Shown here one piece after another: positions 50,489-59,055 of a stretch of DNA of 64,000 bases; the first letter of the stretch is position 1; each line of letters opens with the position of its first letter. The DNA is taken from IMG/VR virus record IMGVR_UViG_3300032805_000004, positions 1 to 64,000 of that record; one strand, 5' to 3'. Position numbers and translations under genes: made by a program. The DNA comes from a virus. The notes under the pieces were generated by a model that was not told the DNA's origin, did not search any database, and saw only the letters and a list, made by a program, of their open reading frames with translations.

Positions 50489-50812
50489 ATGAGCACCGAA
50501 CTGCTGCGGCTCCCGCCAGGACACAAGCTATACAGCTTTGATGCTCGTGAGGTCGCTGCTCCAGGGGCCATCTATCTAGCTTGGATGCCTGGCGACCTCG
50601 AAACATTGTTCGGGCCAGCACGGGAACTCCGCGACCGGGAGTTCCTGCTAGAGGTGGACGGTGAACAGTGGCTTGCTACTCCGATGCCGGATCTATTCAT
50701 GGCTACCAATGATGATCACGTGATGGTCCTCGATACGGCCAGCATCAACGCGCGGACCAACGGCGAGATAACTACGATCGACTTCAAGCTACTGCGTCCT
50801 ATCCAGCCTTAG
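50489..50812 (+). CDS. Rightward hypothetical gene between portal and MuF
   Basis: 107 residues, opposite to the flanking head genes; its ATG lies 33 bases from the MuF start and its end overlaps the portal end by 14 bases. REVAAPGAIYLAWMPGDLET and LLEVDGEQWLATPMPDLFMA give an alpha/beta protein with more AT-rich codons (cta, gat, act) than its neighbours. It looks like a moron, an added gene expressed separately. No family is recognised. Confidence 0.65.
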   Translation: MSTELLRLPPGHKLYSFDAREVAAPGAIYLAWMPGDLETLFGPARELRDREFLLEVDGEQWLATPMPDLFMATNDDHVMVLDTASINARTNGEITTIDFKLLRPIQP

Positions 50813-52934
50813 CGAGCGCGGTCTTAGCATCCGCTATCGCGGTGGTGACGGACTGCCCGTCACCGAGATCGAACCGGACCACGTCGAGGACGTCGCCGGG
50901 TAGGTGACGCGCATCCCACGAGGCCGGGTCACGGCCTTTGCGGAGGTGCCGTTCGAGGGCGTCGAGCTCGGCCCACGCTGCTTTCCCCACAGCCGCAGCC
51001 GTAGTCGGCCCGCTCGGGCTGCCTTGGCCGCGGCCGCCAGTATGCACGTCCGCGCCGGCCTCGCTGGCGGTGTGACCCGGGGTTTGTCCCGTGTTACCCG
51101 CACCCGACTGTGGTTTGTTGCCGCCGCCAGCCTCCGCCGGGGCGCTCGCAGGCCCGGCCGGCGCCGCGCCAGCCCCGGGCGGCTTCGGCGCACCCGGCGG
51201 AGGTGCCCCCCCTGCAGCCGGTGCGGGCGGCCCGCCCGGCTGACCAGGCAGCGGCGGCTGACCGGGCACAGGCTGCGGACCGGCATTCGGATCCGGCTGT
51301 CTCGTCTGCGGATTCATCGCACCCAAAGGAACCACACCAGTCTGGCTGGCCCACACCGGATCCGAAGTGATCGGGATCCCCCACGGGTCCCGGTTCAGCT
51401 CAGCCCGCGCCTCATCAATGGATGACAGGCCGGCGCCGATCTGGGTGACGAGCAGCCCGGTCAACGTTTCCTCGTCTTCGTCCTGCTCGAGGCCTTCGGG
51501 CATCCATTGCAGGTCGTCTTGGCCGCACACGACCTGGAGGACCTTGTCGAACAGGGATTGCTTCAGGAACTCCAGCGTGGGGATCAGCGATTTGCGGGCG
51601 TGAACGTCCTTCGTCATCTTCGACATCTGGTTCGCGGCGCCGACGGACATCGTGGTGGATGCGCGTGGGGTGAGGCCGAGTTCCATCGGCATCACCTGGA
51701 AGGCCATGCAGACCTCTATCGACACGATGGAGTCGAACTCGGTGGCGAGTTCGGGTGGTTTCTGCGGGTCGGTTTTGGATCCCGGCGGCAGAACGACGAT
51801 CTTGTGTTTGAAGCCGACGTCACCGGCCAGCGCGTTCAACGCGTCCTGCAATTCGCGGATCTGCGACGGGGTCATGTTCACGTCACCAGGGCTGACGAAC
51901 ATGCCGGGGATGGAACCTTCGCGGTAGAAGTCCATCTGGTACTGCTGCTTACCGAGCCCGGTCATGACCGGGACGAGGGCTTGTTCGATCGGTGGCATCC
52001 CGTACGGAGATGTTGTCTGCCGGGTGTACGGCAGGTACAGCAGTTGATCGCCGCGGTATTCGGCGACCTGGCCGGCTTTGAGTTCGTCGGTGAGGTCGTT
52101 TTGGTTGATGAGCTGCATGAGGTCGACGCGGGGGACGCCCCACAGGTACTGCTGGAACGCTGGGGCTGGTGGTCGTGGGCGGGAGCCGTGGAGGTCGAAC
52201 AGGGGGCGCAAGGTGTCACCGGCGATGAGCTCGAGCGCGGTGAGGTCGGAGCCGAGGAGGCCTTTGCCTTTGCCCCAGGTGGGGCGCAAATAGACGGACA
52301 TGGCGTCGATGGCGTAGAGGTCTTCGAGGAGGGTGTCGAGCCACGATGACCAGGAGCCGTATTCGGGGTCGGGGTTTTTGAAGAAGGCGACGGCTTGGGC
52401 TCGTCTCTCGCCGAAGTCGGCCATTGCTTTGTGGTCGCCGCGCATGGCTTTGGCGGCGTCTCGGGTGGGGATGATGTCCCATTCGAGGCCGCGGATCTCG
52501 GACTTGAGTAGCTGGATGCATGCCCTAGCTACCGAGTAGAGGGATGCGAGACTGCGAAGTACCTGGAAGTCGGCGAGTTTGACGCCTTCGGTGCCCGGCT
52601 GGCCGACGGGGAGGTTCCATCCGACCTGGTAGGGGAGCCGGCGTGGCATGGCGCGTTCGGCGCCTTCGGGTGGCTCGTCGATCGCCATCGGGTAGATGGG
52701 TGCGAACGGTCCGAAGGCGCCGGCTTGGAAGTTCTGCGGCGACCTGGGGAGGAAACTGCCGTAGCCCGAGGCGTAGCCGGCTTGTGGTCCGCCGCCTAGC
52801 TGTGCGGCGAGTGGGCTGATCTGGCCGGTGGAGGGTCCTGTGGGGCCGGTTGGCATGGCGAGGGCGCCTTGGCCGGATGGTGAGGCGGCGCGGGCGGCGC
52901 GGGCACCACCGATGATGGCTGCTGGGCTTGCCAA
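50799..52934 (-). CDS. Portal protein
   Basis: 711 residues from TTG 52934 (GGGGTGAG upstream; an in-frame TAA closes the frame further back). The core is of the HK97/SPP1 portal type: LGKQQYQMDFYREGSIPGMF, VNMTPSQIRELQDALNALAG, KIVVLPPGSKTDPQKPPEL and SAGLSSIDEARAELNRDPWG-like regions, with helical LVTQIGAGLSSIDEARAEL near 530. The last 150 residues are Pro/Gly/Ala-rich, then a charged helical end. Portal rings form the packaging motor entry. It is separated from the large terminase by a regulator block. The MuF gene follows downstream. Confidence 0.9.
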   Translation of the reverse strand: MASPAAIIGGARAARAASPSGQGALAMPTGPTGPSTGQISPLAAQLGGGPQAGYASGYGSFLPRSPQNFQAGAFGPFAPIYPMAIDEPPEGAERAMPRRLPYQVGWNLPVGQPGTEGVKLADFQVLRSLASLYSVARACIQLLKSEIRGLEWDIIPTRDAAKAMRGDHKAMADFGERRAQAVAFFKNPDPEYGSWSSWLDTLLEDLYAIDAMSVYLRPTWGKGKGLLGSDLTALELIAGDTLRPLFDLHGSRPRPPAPAFQQYLWGVPRVDLMQLINQNDLTDELKAGQVAEYRGDQLLYLPYTRQTTSPYGMPPIEQALVPVMTGLGKQQYQMDFYREGSIPGMFVSPGDVNMTPSQIRELQDALNALAGDVGFKHKIVVLPPGSKTDPQKPPELATEFDSIVSIEVCMAFQVMPMELGLTPRASTTMSVGAANQMSKMTKDVHARKSLIPTLEFLKQSLFDKVLQVVCGQDDLQWMPEGLEQDEDEETLTGLLVTQIGAGLSSIDEARAELNRDPWGIPITSDPVWASQTGVVPLGAMNPQTRQPDPNAGPQPVPGQPPLPGQPGGPPAPAAGGAPPPGAPKPPGAGAAPAGPASAPAEAGGGNKPQSGAGNTGQTPGHTASEAGADVHTGGRGQGSPSGPTTAAAVGKAAWAELDALERHLRKGRDPASWDARHLPGDVLDVVRFDLGDGQSVTTAIADAKTALAKAG

Positions 52935-52976
52935 CTTTGGCTCACCCCCGCGCGTCTTTCCTTATGATTTGTGACT

Positions 52977-53027
52977 CTCGGTCCCCTCGACGGCATCATC
53001 CACCCCACAGCCGGACAGGGGACCGAG
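52977..53027. other. 11-bp perfect inverted repeat upstream of portal
   Basis: CTCGGTCCCCT at 52977-52987 and AGGGGACCGAG at 53017-53027, separated by 29 bases. No T-run follows on either strand, so it is not an ordinary terminator. It may be an RNA structure, an operator or a packaging-related site. The surrounding 200 bases (52935-53136) hold no convincing gene. Confidence 0.5.
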
Positions 53028-53136
53028 CCATTTACCAACACCTAACCGCCCAGCAACCCCCCACACACCCACGCCCCGCAAGCTTGCAGTGTGCTGCTGA
53101 CGGACACCGACGGCCGCCGCTACGTCCGCACCCAAC

Positions 53137-53388
53137 CTACGAACTGGACTCCCGCAGCGCTCGTTTCACCCGCCGCTCAAGCCGCTTCGCCGCAGCCTTC
53201 GCCGTCTTCGGACCCCCATACCCCATCGCCCTGCCTACCTGCGCCCACGTCGCCCCGTTAGCGATCGCCTCACCCACCAGCTGCAAGCGGAGCGCATCGC
53301 GTTGCACACCTGGTTCCGGCATCACCGGGTTCGTCCCCGCCATCGCGGCCAACGACGCCAACTGCTCAGTCTCAGACGGTGAAGTCAT
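53137..53388 (-). CDS. Small helix-turn-helix-like protein
   Basis: 83 residues, start ATG overlapping the previous stop. The region GATWAQVGRAMGYGGPKTAK is HTH-like, followed by a basic helix (RLERRVKRALRE). The start MTSPSETEQ resembles that of the next gene (MAPPSETEQ), suggesting a duplicated 5' end. Likely DNA-binding; target unknown. Confidence 0.7.
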   Translation of the reverse strand: MTSPSETEQLASLAAMAGTNPVMPEPGVQRDALRLQLVGEAIANGATWAQVGRAMGYGGPKTAKAAAKRLERRVKRALRESSS

Positions 53389-53539
53389 GGACGTCCCAAG
53401 TTGCGCTCAGTTCATCCCGCGTCAGCAGCCCATCCCGCGCGATAGCAGCCTCAAGGCGCAAGCGCTCTAGTTCCGCTTGCAGCAGGTCGAACAGCGCATC
53501 CCTCCGCTTCGCCTGCTCGGTTTCAGACGGTGGGGCCAC
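53372..53539 (-). CDS. Small helical protein
   Basis: 55 residues from GTG 53539, overlapping the gene before and after. RDALFDLLQAELERLRLEAA is one long helix and the end is acidic. Similar start to the 83-residue neighbour. It may be a small partner subunit. Longer readings lack a ribosome site. Confidence 0.6.
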   Translation of the reverse strand: MAPPSETEQAKRRDALFDLLQAELERLRLEAAIARDGLLTRDELSATWDVHDFTV

Positions 53540-53741
53540 GGACCGGTCGCACCCCGCAATGCTTACACGGCCCCGGCAGCAAATCCGGATGCTCACGGGT
53601 CAGGTCGTAGCAGTGGCCGCCGCGCTGCACGCACATCTCCTGGCTGACGGTCTGGCGGTCGGAGGCGAGCTGTTCCGCCTCGGCTTCCGGGTCGGTGATG
53701 ATGCGGACGACCCCATGGGGGAACCCGGGCGGCAGGGTCAC
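53523..53741 (-). CDS. Small Cys/His protein
   Basis: 72 residues from the GTG at 53741, which overlaps the upstream TGA (GTGA); this start is preferred over a long Arg/Pro-rich extension. It contains VVRIITDPEAEAEQL and CVQRGGHCYDLTREH followed by CKHCGV, four Cys and His consistent with a zinc site. Function unknown. Confidence 0.6.
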   Translation of the reverse strand: MTLPPGFPHGVVRIITDPEAEAEQLASDRQTVSQEMCVQRGGHCYDLTREHPDLLPGPCKHCGVRPVRGPTV

Positions 53742-54079
53742 GCAGCAGGCCCCGGCTCGTACGGTGGCCGCTCGATGGTGGCCTGGTCTGGTTCTGGCCG
53801 GTCGTTCGGTGTCTCGGCTACGGCGAGCTGGTCGGCGCGGAGGACGATGGCGCGGACCCCGGCTTGCTGCAAGGTTTGGGTAACGCCCTGCGCGTATTGG
53901 GCGAACACCGGATCGGGCATCGTCACCGGCAGACGGATGATCAGCATCTCGCCGGGACGGACAACCGTCGCGCATTCGCGGACGGCGCGGAGCAGCAGGT
54001 CACGGTCGATGACGGGGGTGCCGTTGCCGAGGAGATGCGCGCCAGGCGGAATGATCGTACCCGGGTTGATCAAGTTCAC
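53738..54079 (-). CDS. Hypothetical protein
   Basis: 113 residues. MNLINPGTIIPPGAHLLGNG, then RDLLLRAVRECATVVRPGEM and MLIIRLPVTMPDPVFAQYAQ suggest an alpha/beta domain of the kind found as small accessory genes next to terminase in actinophages. No catalytic motif. It overlaps the HTH gene upstream by ATGA-type coupling. Confidence 0.6.
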   Translation of the reverse strand: MNLINPGTIIPPGAHLLGNGTPVIDRDLLLRAVRECATVVRPGEMLIIRLPVTMPDPVFAQYAQGVTQTLQQAGVRAIVLRADQLAVAETPNDRPEPDQATIERPPYEPGPAA

Positions 54080-54627
54080 AGGGTCCCCTCCTCCTCATCG
54101 CCGTCATCTTCTGCCACGTCTTCCGGCCACAGGATGCTATCGGTGGGCCATTTCCCGTGCGGCCAGTACCGGACCGCCGAAACCATCGTCCCGTCACGGC
54201 TAAACGACTTCACCCGCGGGCACGCCACACCCTGCGCGGCGTGGATACCGGAGCAGTATTCGCAGCCGCCTTCGGCGAGGAGTTTGCGGGCGTCTTCCTT
54301 CTGCTGCGCGGTGAGCCTCGGCCGCCCCGTCGTCCCATCCCATGACGGGACATGTTCATCTGGGAGCAACCTGGCAGGCGGTACACCCAGCGCTGCTGCG
54401 ATGACGAGCAGTTCGGCGATGCTGAGAGCTTCCCTGTGGCCGTTCTCAAGATTCGTCAGCACCGAACGCGGAACCGCGAAACCTAGCTGCTCGCAGCGGT
54501 CGGCTAGCTTCTGTGCGCTCATCTTGTGCCCTATCCGGTGCCGCCGGATCTCGGCGGCGATGGCGCAGGTGAGCCACTGTTGCCAGTCTTCTTGTTCTGC
54601 AGTTGCGTGGAATTGCGTTTCGGGCAT
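54076..54627 (-). CDS. XRE-type HTH regulator
   Basis: 183 residues from ATG 54627, with GGAG six bases upstream; a longer Ala-rich extension is rejected. Residues 22-85 are an XRE helix-turn-helix (MSAQKLADRCEQLGFAVPRS, then SVLTNLENGHREALSIAELL). The C-terminal part has CEYCSGIHAAQGVACPR, a possible zinc site, and a very acidic end. It diverges from the membrane-protein gene at 54659, with 31 bases between, a natural operator region. Repressor or regulator role inferred. Confidence 0.8.
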   Translation of the reverse strand: MPETQFHATAEQEDWQQWLTCAIAAEIRRHRIGHKMSAQKLADRCEQLGFAVPRSVLTNLENGHREALSIAELLVIAAALGVPPARLLPDEHVPSWDGTTGRPRLTAQQKEDARKLLAEGGCEYCSGIHAAQGVACPRVKSFSRDGTMVSAVRYWPHGKWPTDSILWPEDVAEDDGDEEEGTL

Positions 54628-54658
54628 GAGCGGCTCCAGCATGCGGTAGCAATGACGG

Positions 54659-55261
54659 GTGGCGGCGGATGGGGTGGAGCACGGCCGGATCATACGGCTC
54701 GGTGTAGCCGCCGCCGCTGCGGTCACATCCGCGTTCGCCTGCTCCCGGCTGTTCGGCACGGGTGGCACCCTCATCGGTACCGCTGTCGGCGCGGTCGTCT
54801 CCGGTGCCGCAGCTGAACTGTACGGGCGCGCCGCAGCCGCCGCCAAAGCACGTCTGCCGCGGCCGGAGCTGAACGGCCGCCTGGTCGCCGAGGTCGCGGC
54901 AGGCTGCGCGGTGGTGGCTGTGGCGGCTTTCGGGGTCGTCTACGGTGTCGAGAAGGCGACGGGGAGGCCCCTGTCGGCGGTGACGACAGGGGCGGATGTG
55001 CGCGGTGACTCGTTCACCGGTTCAACGCCGTACACGCCGCCTGCCGCACCTGCGCCGTCGGTGTTGCCGACGGTGGATCCGTCGGTGCCGCTGGCCACGC
55101 CGTCGCTGTCATCGGTTGCGAGCCCGGGTGTGGTCACCTCGAGCGCGGCGCCGGGCCCGTCACCGTCGGCGACCGAACCCGCCGTATCGCCCAGCGAACA
55201 GTCGCCGGAGGTTCAGGCGCCGCAGCCCGCCGGGACACCGATCGTTACCTCGTCGCCCTAA
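54659..55261 (+). CDS. Membrane protein with Pro/Ser-rich tail
   Basis: 200 residues, GTG start, opposite to the terminase and regulator genes. VAAAAAVTSAFACSRL and TLIGTAVGAVVSGAAAELYG are hydrophobic, and RLVAEVAAGCAVVAVAAFGVVYGV is a membrane helix. The last 95 residues are a Pro/Ser/Ala linker, a type usually exposed outside the cell. It overlaps the terminase end by four bases. It could be a lysogenic-conversion or superinfection protein. Confidence 0.65.
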   Translation: MAADGVEHGRIIRLGVAAAAAVTSAFACSRLFGTGGTLIGTAVGAVVSGAAAELYGRAAAAAKARLPRPELNGRLVAEVAAGCAVVAVAAFGVVYGVEKATGRPLSAVTTGADVRGDSFTGSTPYTPPAAPAPSVLPTVDPSVPLATPSLSSVASPGVVTSSAAPGPSPSATEPAVSPSEQSPEVQAPQPAGTPIVTSSP

Positions 55262-56823
55262 GCGGCCTCCGGAACAGGCTGACCACAGTGCGGGCACGCC
55301 GTCTTCCCCGCCATAAACGGCCGGCCACACCCATCACACCGCGTCACACCGTAAGCATCCAGCCACGACACACCATCGATCCAATACGCCTGGATCACCG
55401 CATCACCGTCATCGGTGGACCGGCCCAGCCGCTTCCGGATGTCATCCTTCGACTCAACCTGAATCTTCCCACCCGACAAAACCTTCCACCCAGGCGCCGA
55501 CAGATCACCCAGCAGCATGTCATCATCAGGCAGGCACACATCCGGAGTCGCCGACGGGTCGAGCTGCTCCCGCAGACCCCACCACGCGGCGGAACGGATG
55601 TTGGTGAACGCGAGCTCACCGGTGGCGTCCCGTTTGCGGGTACCACCCGATGCGGTGAACGGTTCCGCTTTCGCGCCCATCTCACGCAGCCGGTCCAGCA
55701 CACCGGCACCGATCCCGATCACATCGACCAGTGCGGTCGCCTCCGGGTCGGCGTCGAGGGCGCCTTTGACCCGGCCGGTGGTCTGCATCGTGTCCTCTTT
55801 GGCGGAGCGGCGGAGTTCGACGAGGACGGGGCCGCGGCGGATCGCCTGGACGGTGCGGTCTTCACCGGAGCGGGCGACGTCGACACCGATGATGTGCGGG
55901 CCTGGCAGGTCGGGCCGTCCAGCGTGGTCCCATTCGTGCCAGCGTTCGACAGCGGCCTCTGCCCAGGCCAGCGGCACGACGGAGTCCTCATCGCCGGCGT
56001 GGAAGTCACCGAGGACACGGTTTACGTAGATGGCGGACTGTTCGCCCCATTGGCGGGCGCGTTGTTCGGCCCAGTCCTGTGAGATGCGGCCCGCGTCGAT
56101 CGCCTCGGCGAGGGTGACGTGGCGGGCGTGCCAGTCTTCGTAGCCGGGGCGGTGGGCGTGGATGTCGTAGAACCGGCCTTGCGGCTGCCCGGGTGTCGAC
56201 AAGGCCAGGGCGTACGCCTCGCCGAGGCCGGAGAACGCGCCTTCGCAAGCATCGAACGTGCCCGCGGGGATGCTTTTCGACTCGTCATAGATGAACAGGA
56301 GCCGGTCGGCGTGCGCGCCTTCGATCAGGGCGGGGTTAGTGCAGGCGGCGGCGAACGCGGCGCCGTGACCGAGCCGCATGTTCAGGTTCAGCAGTTCAGC
56401 TTTGGTGAAGGTGCGGTCGCGGACTTTGTCCCAGCGGAGCCGCCCGGCCCATTTGTGGATCTCGGGCCACAGGTAGTTGATGAGCTGCCGCCACGCCCCG
56501 GCGGTGGTGACCGCTTTCCATTCGACTCCGGCGGCGTCGGAGGTGAGCGCAAACCACAGCAGCGTGATCGCAGCGATCGCTGACTTGCCGAGACCGTGGG
56601 GACCGCGGACAGCGCAGCGTTTCCGTTCGGCTAGGCCACCGATGATGTCTTGCTGGTAGGGGGTGAGACCGTCACCGCGCCAGTCGATGCAGTCGGCGGC
56701 GAACCCGAGCGGGTCGTCGTAGTAGAGGGCTACGCCTTTTTTGATCCTCGCCGCGCGCTGCTGAAGTTCCCGCAGGTAGCGGAGACGGTCAAGGGGTGCC
56801 TGAATGATCTGGGTTGAGGGCAA
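55258..56823 (-). CDS. terL: Terminase large subunit
   Basis: 521 residues. VRGPHGLGKSAIAAITLLWF is the Walker A region, RLLFIYDESKSIPAGTF the Walker B, and IIGVDVARSGEDRTVQAI the first nuclease strand with its Asp; IQVESKDDIRKRLGRSTDDGDAV completes the RNase H-like nuclease. The last 35 residues add a zinc ribbon (CDGCGRPFMAGKTACPHCG) that most terminases lack. It packages DNA together with the small subunit, whose 3' end it overlaps by 35 bases. Confidence 0.93.
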   Translation of the reverse strand: MPSTQIIQAPLDRLRYLRELQQRAARIKKGVALYYDDPLGFAADCIDWRGDGLTPYQQDIIGGLAERKRCAVRGPHGLGKSAIAAITLLWFALTSDAAGVEWKAVTTAGAWRQLINYLWPEIHKWAGRLRWDKVRDRTFTKAELLNLNMRLGHGAAFAAACTNPALIEGAHADRLLFIYDESKSIPAGTFDACEGAFSGLGEAYALALSTPGQPQGRFYDIHAHRPGYEDWHARHVTLAEAIDAGRISQDWAEQRARQWGEQSAIYVNRVLGDFHAGDEDSVVPLAWAEAAVERWHEWDHAGRPDLPGPHIIGVDVARSGEDRTVQAIRRGPVLVELRRSAKEDTMQTTGRVKGALDADPEATALVDVIGIGAGVLDRLREMGAKAEPFTASGGTRKRDATGELAFTNIRSAAWWGLREQLDPSATPDVCLPDDDMLLGDLSAPGWKVLSGGKIQVESKDDIRKRLGRSTDDGDAVIQAYWIDGVSWLDAYGVTRCDGCGRPFMAGKTACPHCGQPVPEAA

Positions 56824-57289
56824 CTTCGGCCTCGAGCCGCCGGATTTCGGCTTCGATCATGTCTTGGGTGACGACTTCGATGCGGGCCTGTGCGGGGGCG
56901 TAGAGGCCGCGGAGTTTGTATTCCTCGACGTCGATTTTCACGAGCCGGTCGACGGCGGCGAGTATCGGGAGCAGGTCGGGGAGGGGGGTGCCGTCAGGGC
57001 CAGTGACGATTTTCCCGGATGGGCTGGTGATGTAGTGGCGGCTGGAGGCGACGCGCCAGGCGAGGCGGCGGTAGTCCTGGAGCCGGTCGAGCATCATTTG
57101 CATGACTTCGGGGCTGCGCAGGGTTTCGCTGGCGGCTGTTTTGGCGTGGCGGCGGATGGCTTCGCCGACTGATCTGGTGCTGCGGAGGCCGACTTGGGGC
57201 ATGATCTGCCGGTAGGAGAAGCCTTTGCAGTAGAGGTCGGCGCATTTGGCGTCGCGTTCGAGGGTTTCTACTGAGGGGCGGCGTGGCAC
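56789..57289 (-). CDS. terS: Terminase small subunit
   Basis: 166 residues immediately upstream of terL. The HTH at 15-50 reads DLYCKGFSYRQIMPQVGLRS, a pattern of small terminases. A helical oligomerisation part follows (EVMQMMLDRLQDYRRLAWRV), then a helical end (DMIEAEIRRLEAEVALNP). It recognises the packaging site and regulates the large subunit. Confidence is lowered only because small terminases diverge strongly. Confidence 0.8.
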   Translation of the reverse strand: MPRRPSVETLERDAKCADLYCKGFSYRQIMPQVGLRSTRSVGEAIRRHAKTAASETLRSPEVMQMMLDRLQDYRRLAWRVASSRHYITSPSGKIVTGPDGTPLPDLLPILAAVDRLVKIDVEEYKLRGLYAPAQARIEVVTQDMIEAEIRRLEAEVALNPDHSGTP

Positions 57290-57343
57290 GTTTTGTTCAC
57301 CGTCCCTTGCGTTGCGTACACGTTAGGTGGTTTGACCTGCTGC

Positions 57344-57847
57344 TCACTGCGGGATGAACTCGACGCCGCACGCTGGGCAGATGATCGGCGGTTTCTCGTC
57401 GGCGTGGAGTTGCTCTTCTTCAGGTGTGGGTGTGAAGTGCGGCGGCTCGATCAGTTTCGCGACGTCTTCAGCGGTCCAGCCTGTGCCGTCGTAATCATCG
57501 TCCAGATAGGACAGGAGTTCGGCGAGTTCGTCGGGGTCGTCTGTCGCGATGTCCGAGAGCCGGTTGTCGGCGACGTTGACGCGTCGGGCTTCGTCGTCGG
57601 TGCAGCGGATCAGCCCGCAGTGCGCGGTCTGGTGTCCTTCGGCTTGCATGGCTTGGATGGTGTGGTTCCCGGCGAGGACGACGAACGATGGGGGTTCGTT
57701 GATGACGCGGACGACAACGGACCTGTATTGGCCGAGGCGGCGCACCGATTTGCGGATCTCATCTAACTGGCCGCGGCGGGCGTTGCCGGGGAAGAGGGTG
57801 AGCTGGCCGATGTCGATGTCGCGGACTCCGAGCATCTCAACCGCCAC
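57344..57847 (-). CDS. ParB/Srx-type nuclease-like protein
   Basis: 167 residues from GTG 57847 (GTGGAGG upstream). VRDIDIGQLTLFPGNARRGQ, then VVRVINEPPSFVVLAGNHTI and VAEDVAKL-like sequences follow the ParB/sulfiredoxin fold: GNHTIQAMQAEGHQ is the GxHR-like loop with His. The C-terminus has CPACGVEFIP. Such genes often precede terminase or DNA-modification genes. It may bind the packaging site or act as a DNase. Confidence 0.8.
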   Translation of the reverse strand: MAVEMLGVRDIDIGQLTLFPGNARRGQLDEIRKSVRRLGQYRSVVVRVINEPPSFVVLAGNHTIQAMQAEGHQTAHCGLIRCTDDEARRVNVADNRLSDIATDDPDELAELLSYLDDDYDGTGWTAEDVAKLIEPPHFTPTPEEEQLHADEKPPIICPACGVEFIPQ

Positions 57848-57975
57848 TATGCCTCCACGACTGGCCGGAAGTGGCGGTCTTCGGGTTCGGGTAGCCATCC
57901 GCACATGGCGGCGACGACCGTGACCAGATGGGGGGTGGGCGAGGTGATGTCGAGGTCGCCGGGGAGATCGAACAC
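57847..57975 (-). CDS. Small protein upstream of ParB-like gene
   Basis: GTG 57975 to TAG at 57849-57847, 42 residues: MFDLPGDLDITSPTPHLVTV and later CGWLPEPEDRHFRP. The stop shares its last base with the ParB-like start. No strong ribosome site is seen. Plausible only because of the tight coupling. Confidence 0.4.
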   Translation of the reverse strand: MFDLPGDLDITSPTPHLVTVVAAMCGWLPEPEDRHFRPVVEA

Positions 57976-58039
57976 GATGCGAGGTTACAGGCCGCGGCCG
58001 GGCGGGGGGTGTGCTCCGACTCCGTCCCGGCCGCGGCAC

Positions 58040-58210
58040 CTAGCGCCCAGAAGGTGGTGGACTATTGGGCACCAGGTAAACAAGGAGCGCTGACAGGCAC
58101 GCGGTGACTGCGGGGGCCCATTGCGCCTGCGGGTAGGCGGTCTGGACGATGGTCAGCGCGGCGCCTGCGGCGGCGACGAGCAGCTTCGAATACTGCCCGG
58201 CGTTCCTCAT
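58040..58210 (-). CDS. Small holin-like membrane protein
   Basis: 56 residues: MRNAGQYSKLLVAAAGAALT, then AQWAPAVTACLSALLVYLVP. It carries two hydrophobic stretches with a Gly/Ala-rich first helix, a pattern common to small actinophage membrane proteins next to the lysis genes. It follows the Ig-like gene by three bases. It could be a holin or a membrane protein of unknown role. No endolysin is visible in the window. Confidence 0.6.
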   Translation of the reverse strand: MRNAGQYSKLLVAAAGAALTIVQTAYPQAQWAPAVTACLSALLVYLVPNSPPPSGR

Positions 58211-58213
58211 CGG

Positions 58214-58780
58214 TTAGGGCGTGGGGGGCTGGTCTTCGGGGGTGCCCTCGGTCACCACCAGCGACGTCGCCGCACCAGACACAACCGTCAAAACGAGAGC
58301 GCCGGTGAGGGCCGGGTTCGCGGTGTCGGCGACGGTGATGTTCGCGACACCGGGGGCACCGGCGACGAACTCGGCGCTGTAGGTGTCGGTGGAGACGTTG
58401 AGGACACCGGCGGCGGGGTTGTCAGACGTCCAGGTGAGGGTGTCGGCGGTGACGGGTTCGCCTTTGGCGTCGGTTTCGGCGACGGAGAGGAGGACTTGCT
58501 GGGTGTCGGTCAGGGTTGCCATGTGAATACTTCCTTCGTTGTAGATGGTGGGCGTGCCGTGACCGGCGCGGGGGGCGTTCTGCGGATAGGTGAACGGGGC
58601 GATCTCCGTCTTCAGCCGTATGGGGGTAGTGAGCCAGCGGTAGAAAATGTCAGCGATCTGGGTGACGGTGGTCGCATGTTGCAGCGGACCGGGGCCGTAT
58701 TGCGGGCCTGGGGTGGTGACGGCGGTGTAGTAGGTGACGGCCTCAAGGAGGGCGGCCTGCCGGTTATCTTGCCCGTGCAA
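58214..58780 (-). CDS. Ig-like protein, possibly two products
   Basis: 188 residues. Residues 1-85 (LLEAVTYYTAVTTPGPQYGP, IFYRWLTTPIRLKTE) are a small actinophage-type domain. From Met 87 (58522, with GAAGGAAG upstream) starts an Ig-like domain: MATLTDTQQVLLSVAETDAK, then LTWTSDNPAAGVLNVS and VANITVADTANPALTGALVL. The good internal ribosome site suggests the Ig part is also made alone. Ig-like domains on virions bind weakly to cell surfaces or stabilise heads. Confidence 0.65.
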   Translation of the reverse strand: MHGQDNRQAALLEAVTYYTAVTTPGPQYGPGPLQHATTVTQIADIFYRWLTTPIRLKTEIAPFTYPQNAPRAGHGTPTIYNEGSIHMATLTDTQQVLLSVAETDAKGEPVTADTLTWTSDNPAAGVLNVSTDTYSAEFVAGAPGVANITVADTANPALTGALVLTVVSGAATSLVVTEGTPEDQPPTP

Positions 58781-58807
58781 AAGCTCACCCCCTTCCGTTA
58801 GACGGCT

Positions 58808-59044
58808 TCACGCCGCACGGGTCGTTTCACGGCGGGCACGCTTGCGGGTCTTGTACTCCGCCTTCGCCACATCAGTCATGCGGTACAGGGAGCGGCCCTG
58901 CTCATCGATCCCCGCCTTGGGGAGGTGCCCGCGGTGCACCCACAAGCGGATCGCGGCAGCGGTCACGTTGGCGAGCTGCGCGGCCTGGGCGCCCGTGACG
59001 AGACCGTCCGGGTCGTAGGAGACCACATCGTTCATCGTGATCAC
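58808..59044 (-). CDS. MerR/excisionase-like HTH protein
   Basis: 78 residues (start 59044 or Met 59035). LVTGAQAAQLANVTAAAIRLWVHRG is a MerR-type HTH with a basic end. Such proteins act as excisionases or small regulators. It follows a terminator-like hairpin, so it may begin a new transcript. Confidence 0.7.
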   Translation of the reverse strand: MITMNDVVSYDPDGLVTGAQAAQLANVTAAAIRLWVHRGHLPKAGIDEQGRSLYRMTDVAKAEYKTRKRARRETTRAA

Positions 59045-59055
59045 CCCCGGGCGTC

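Noticed and set aside
52935-53136. Possible tRNA or small gene in the gap before the portal
   Set aside because: The hairpin is too short for a tRNA, no T-loop consensus was found, and the short frames have no ribosome site.
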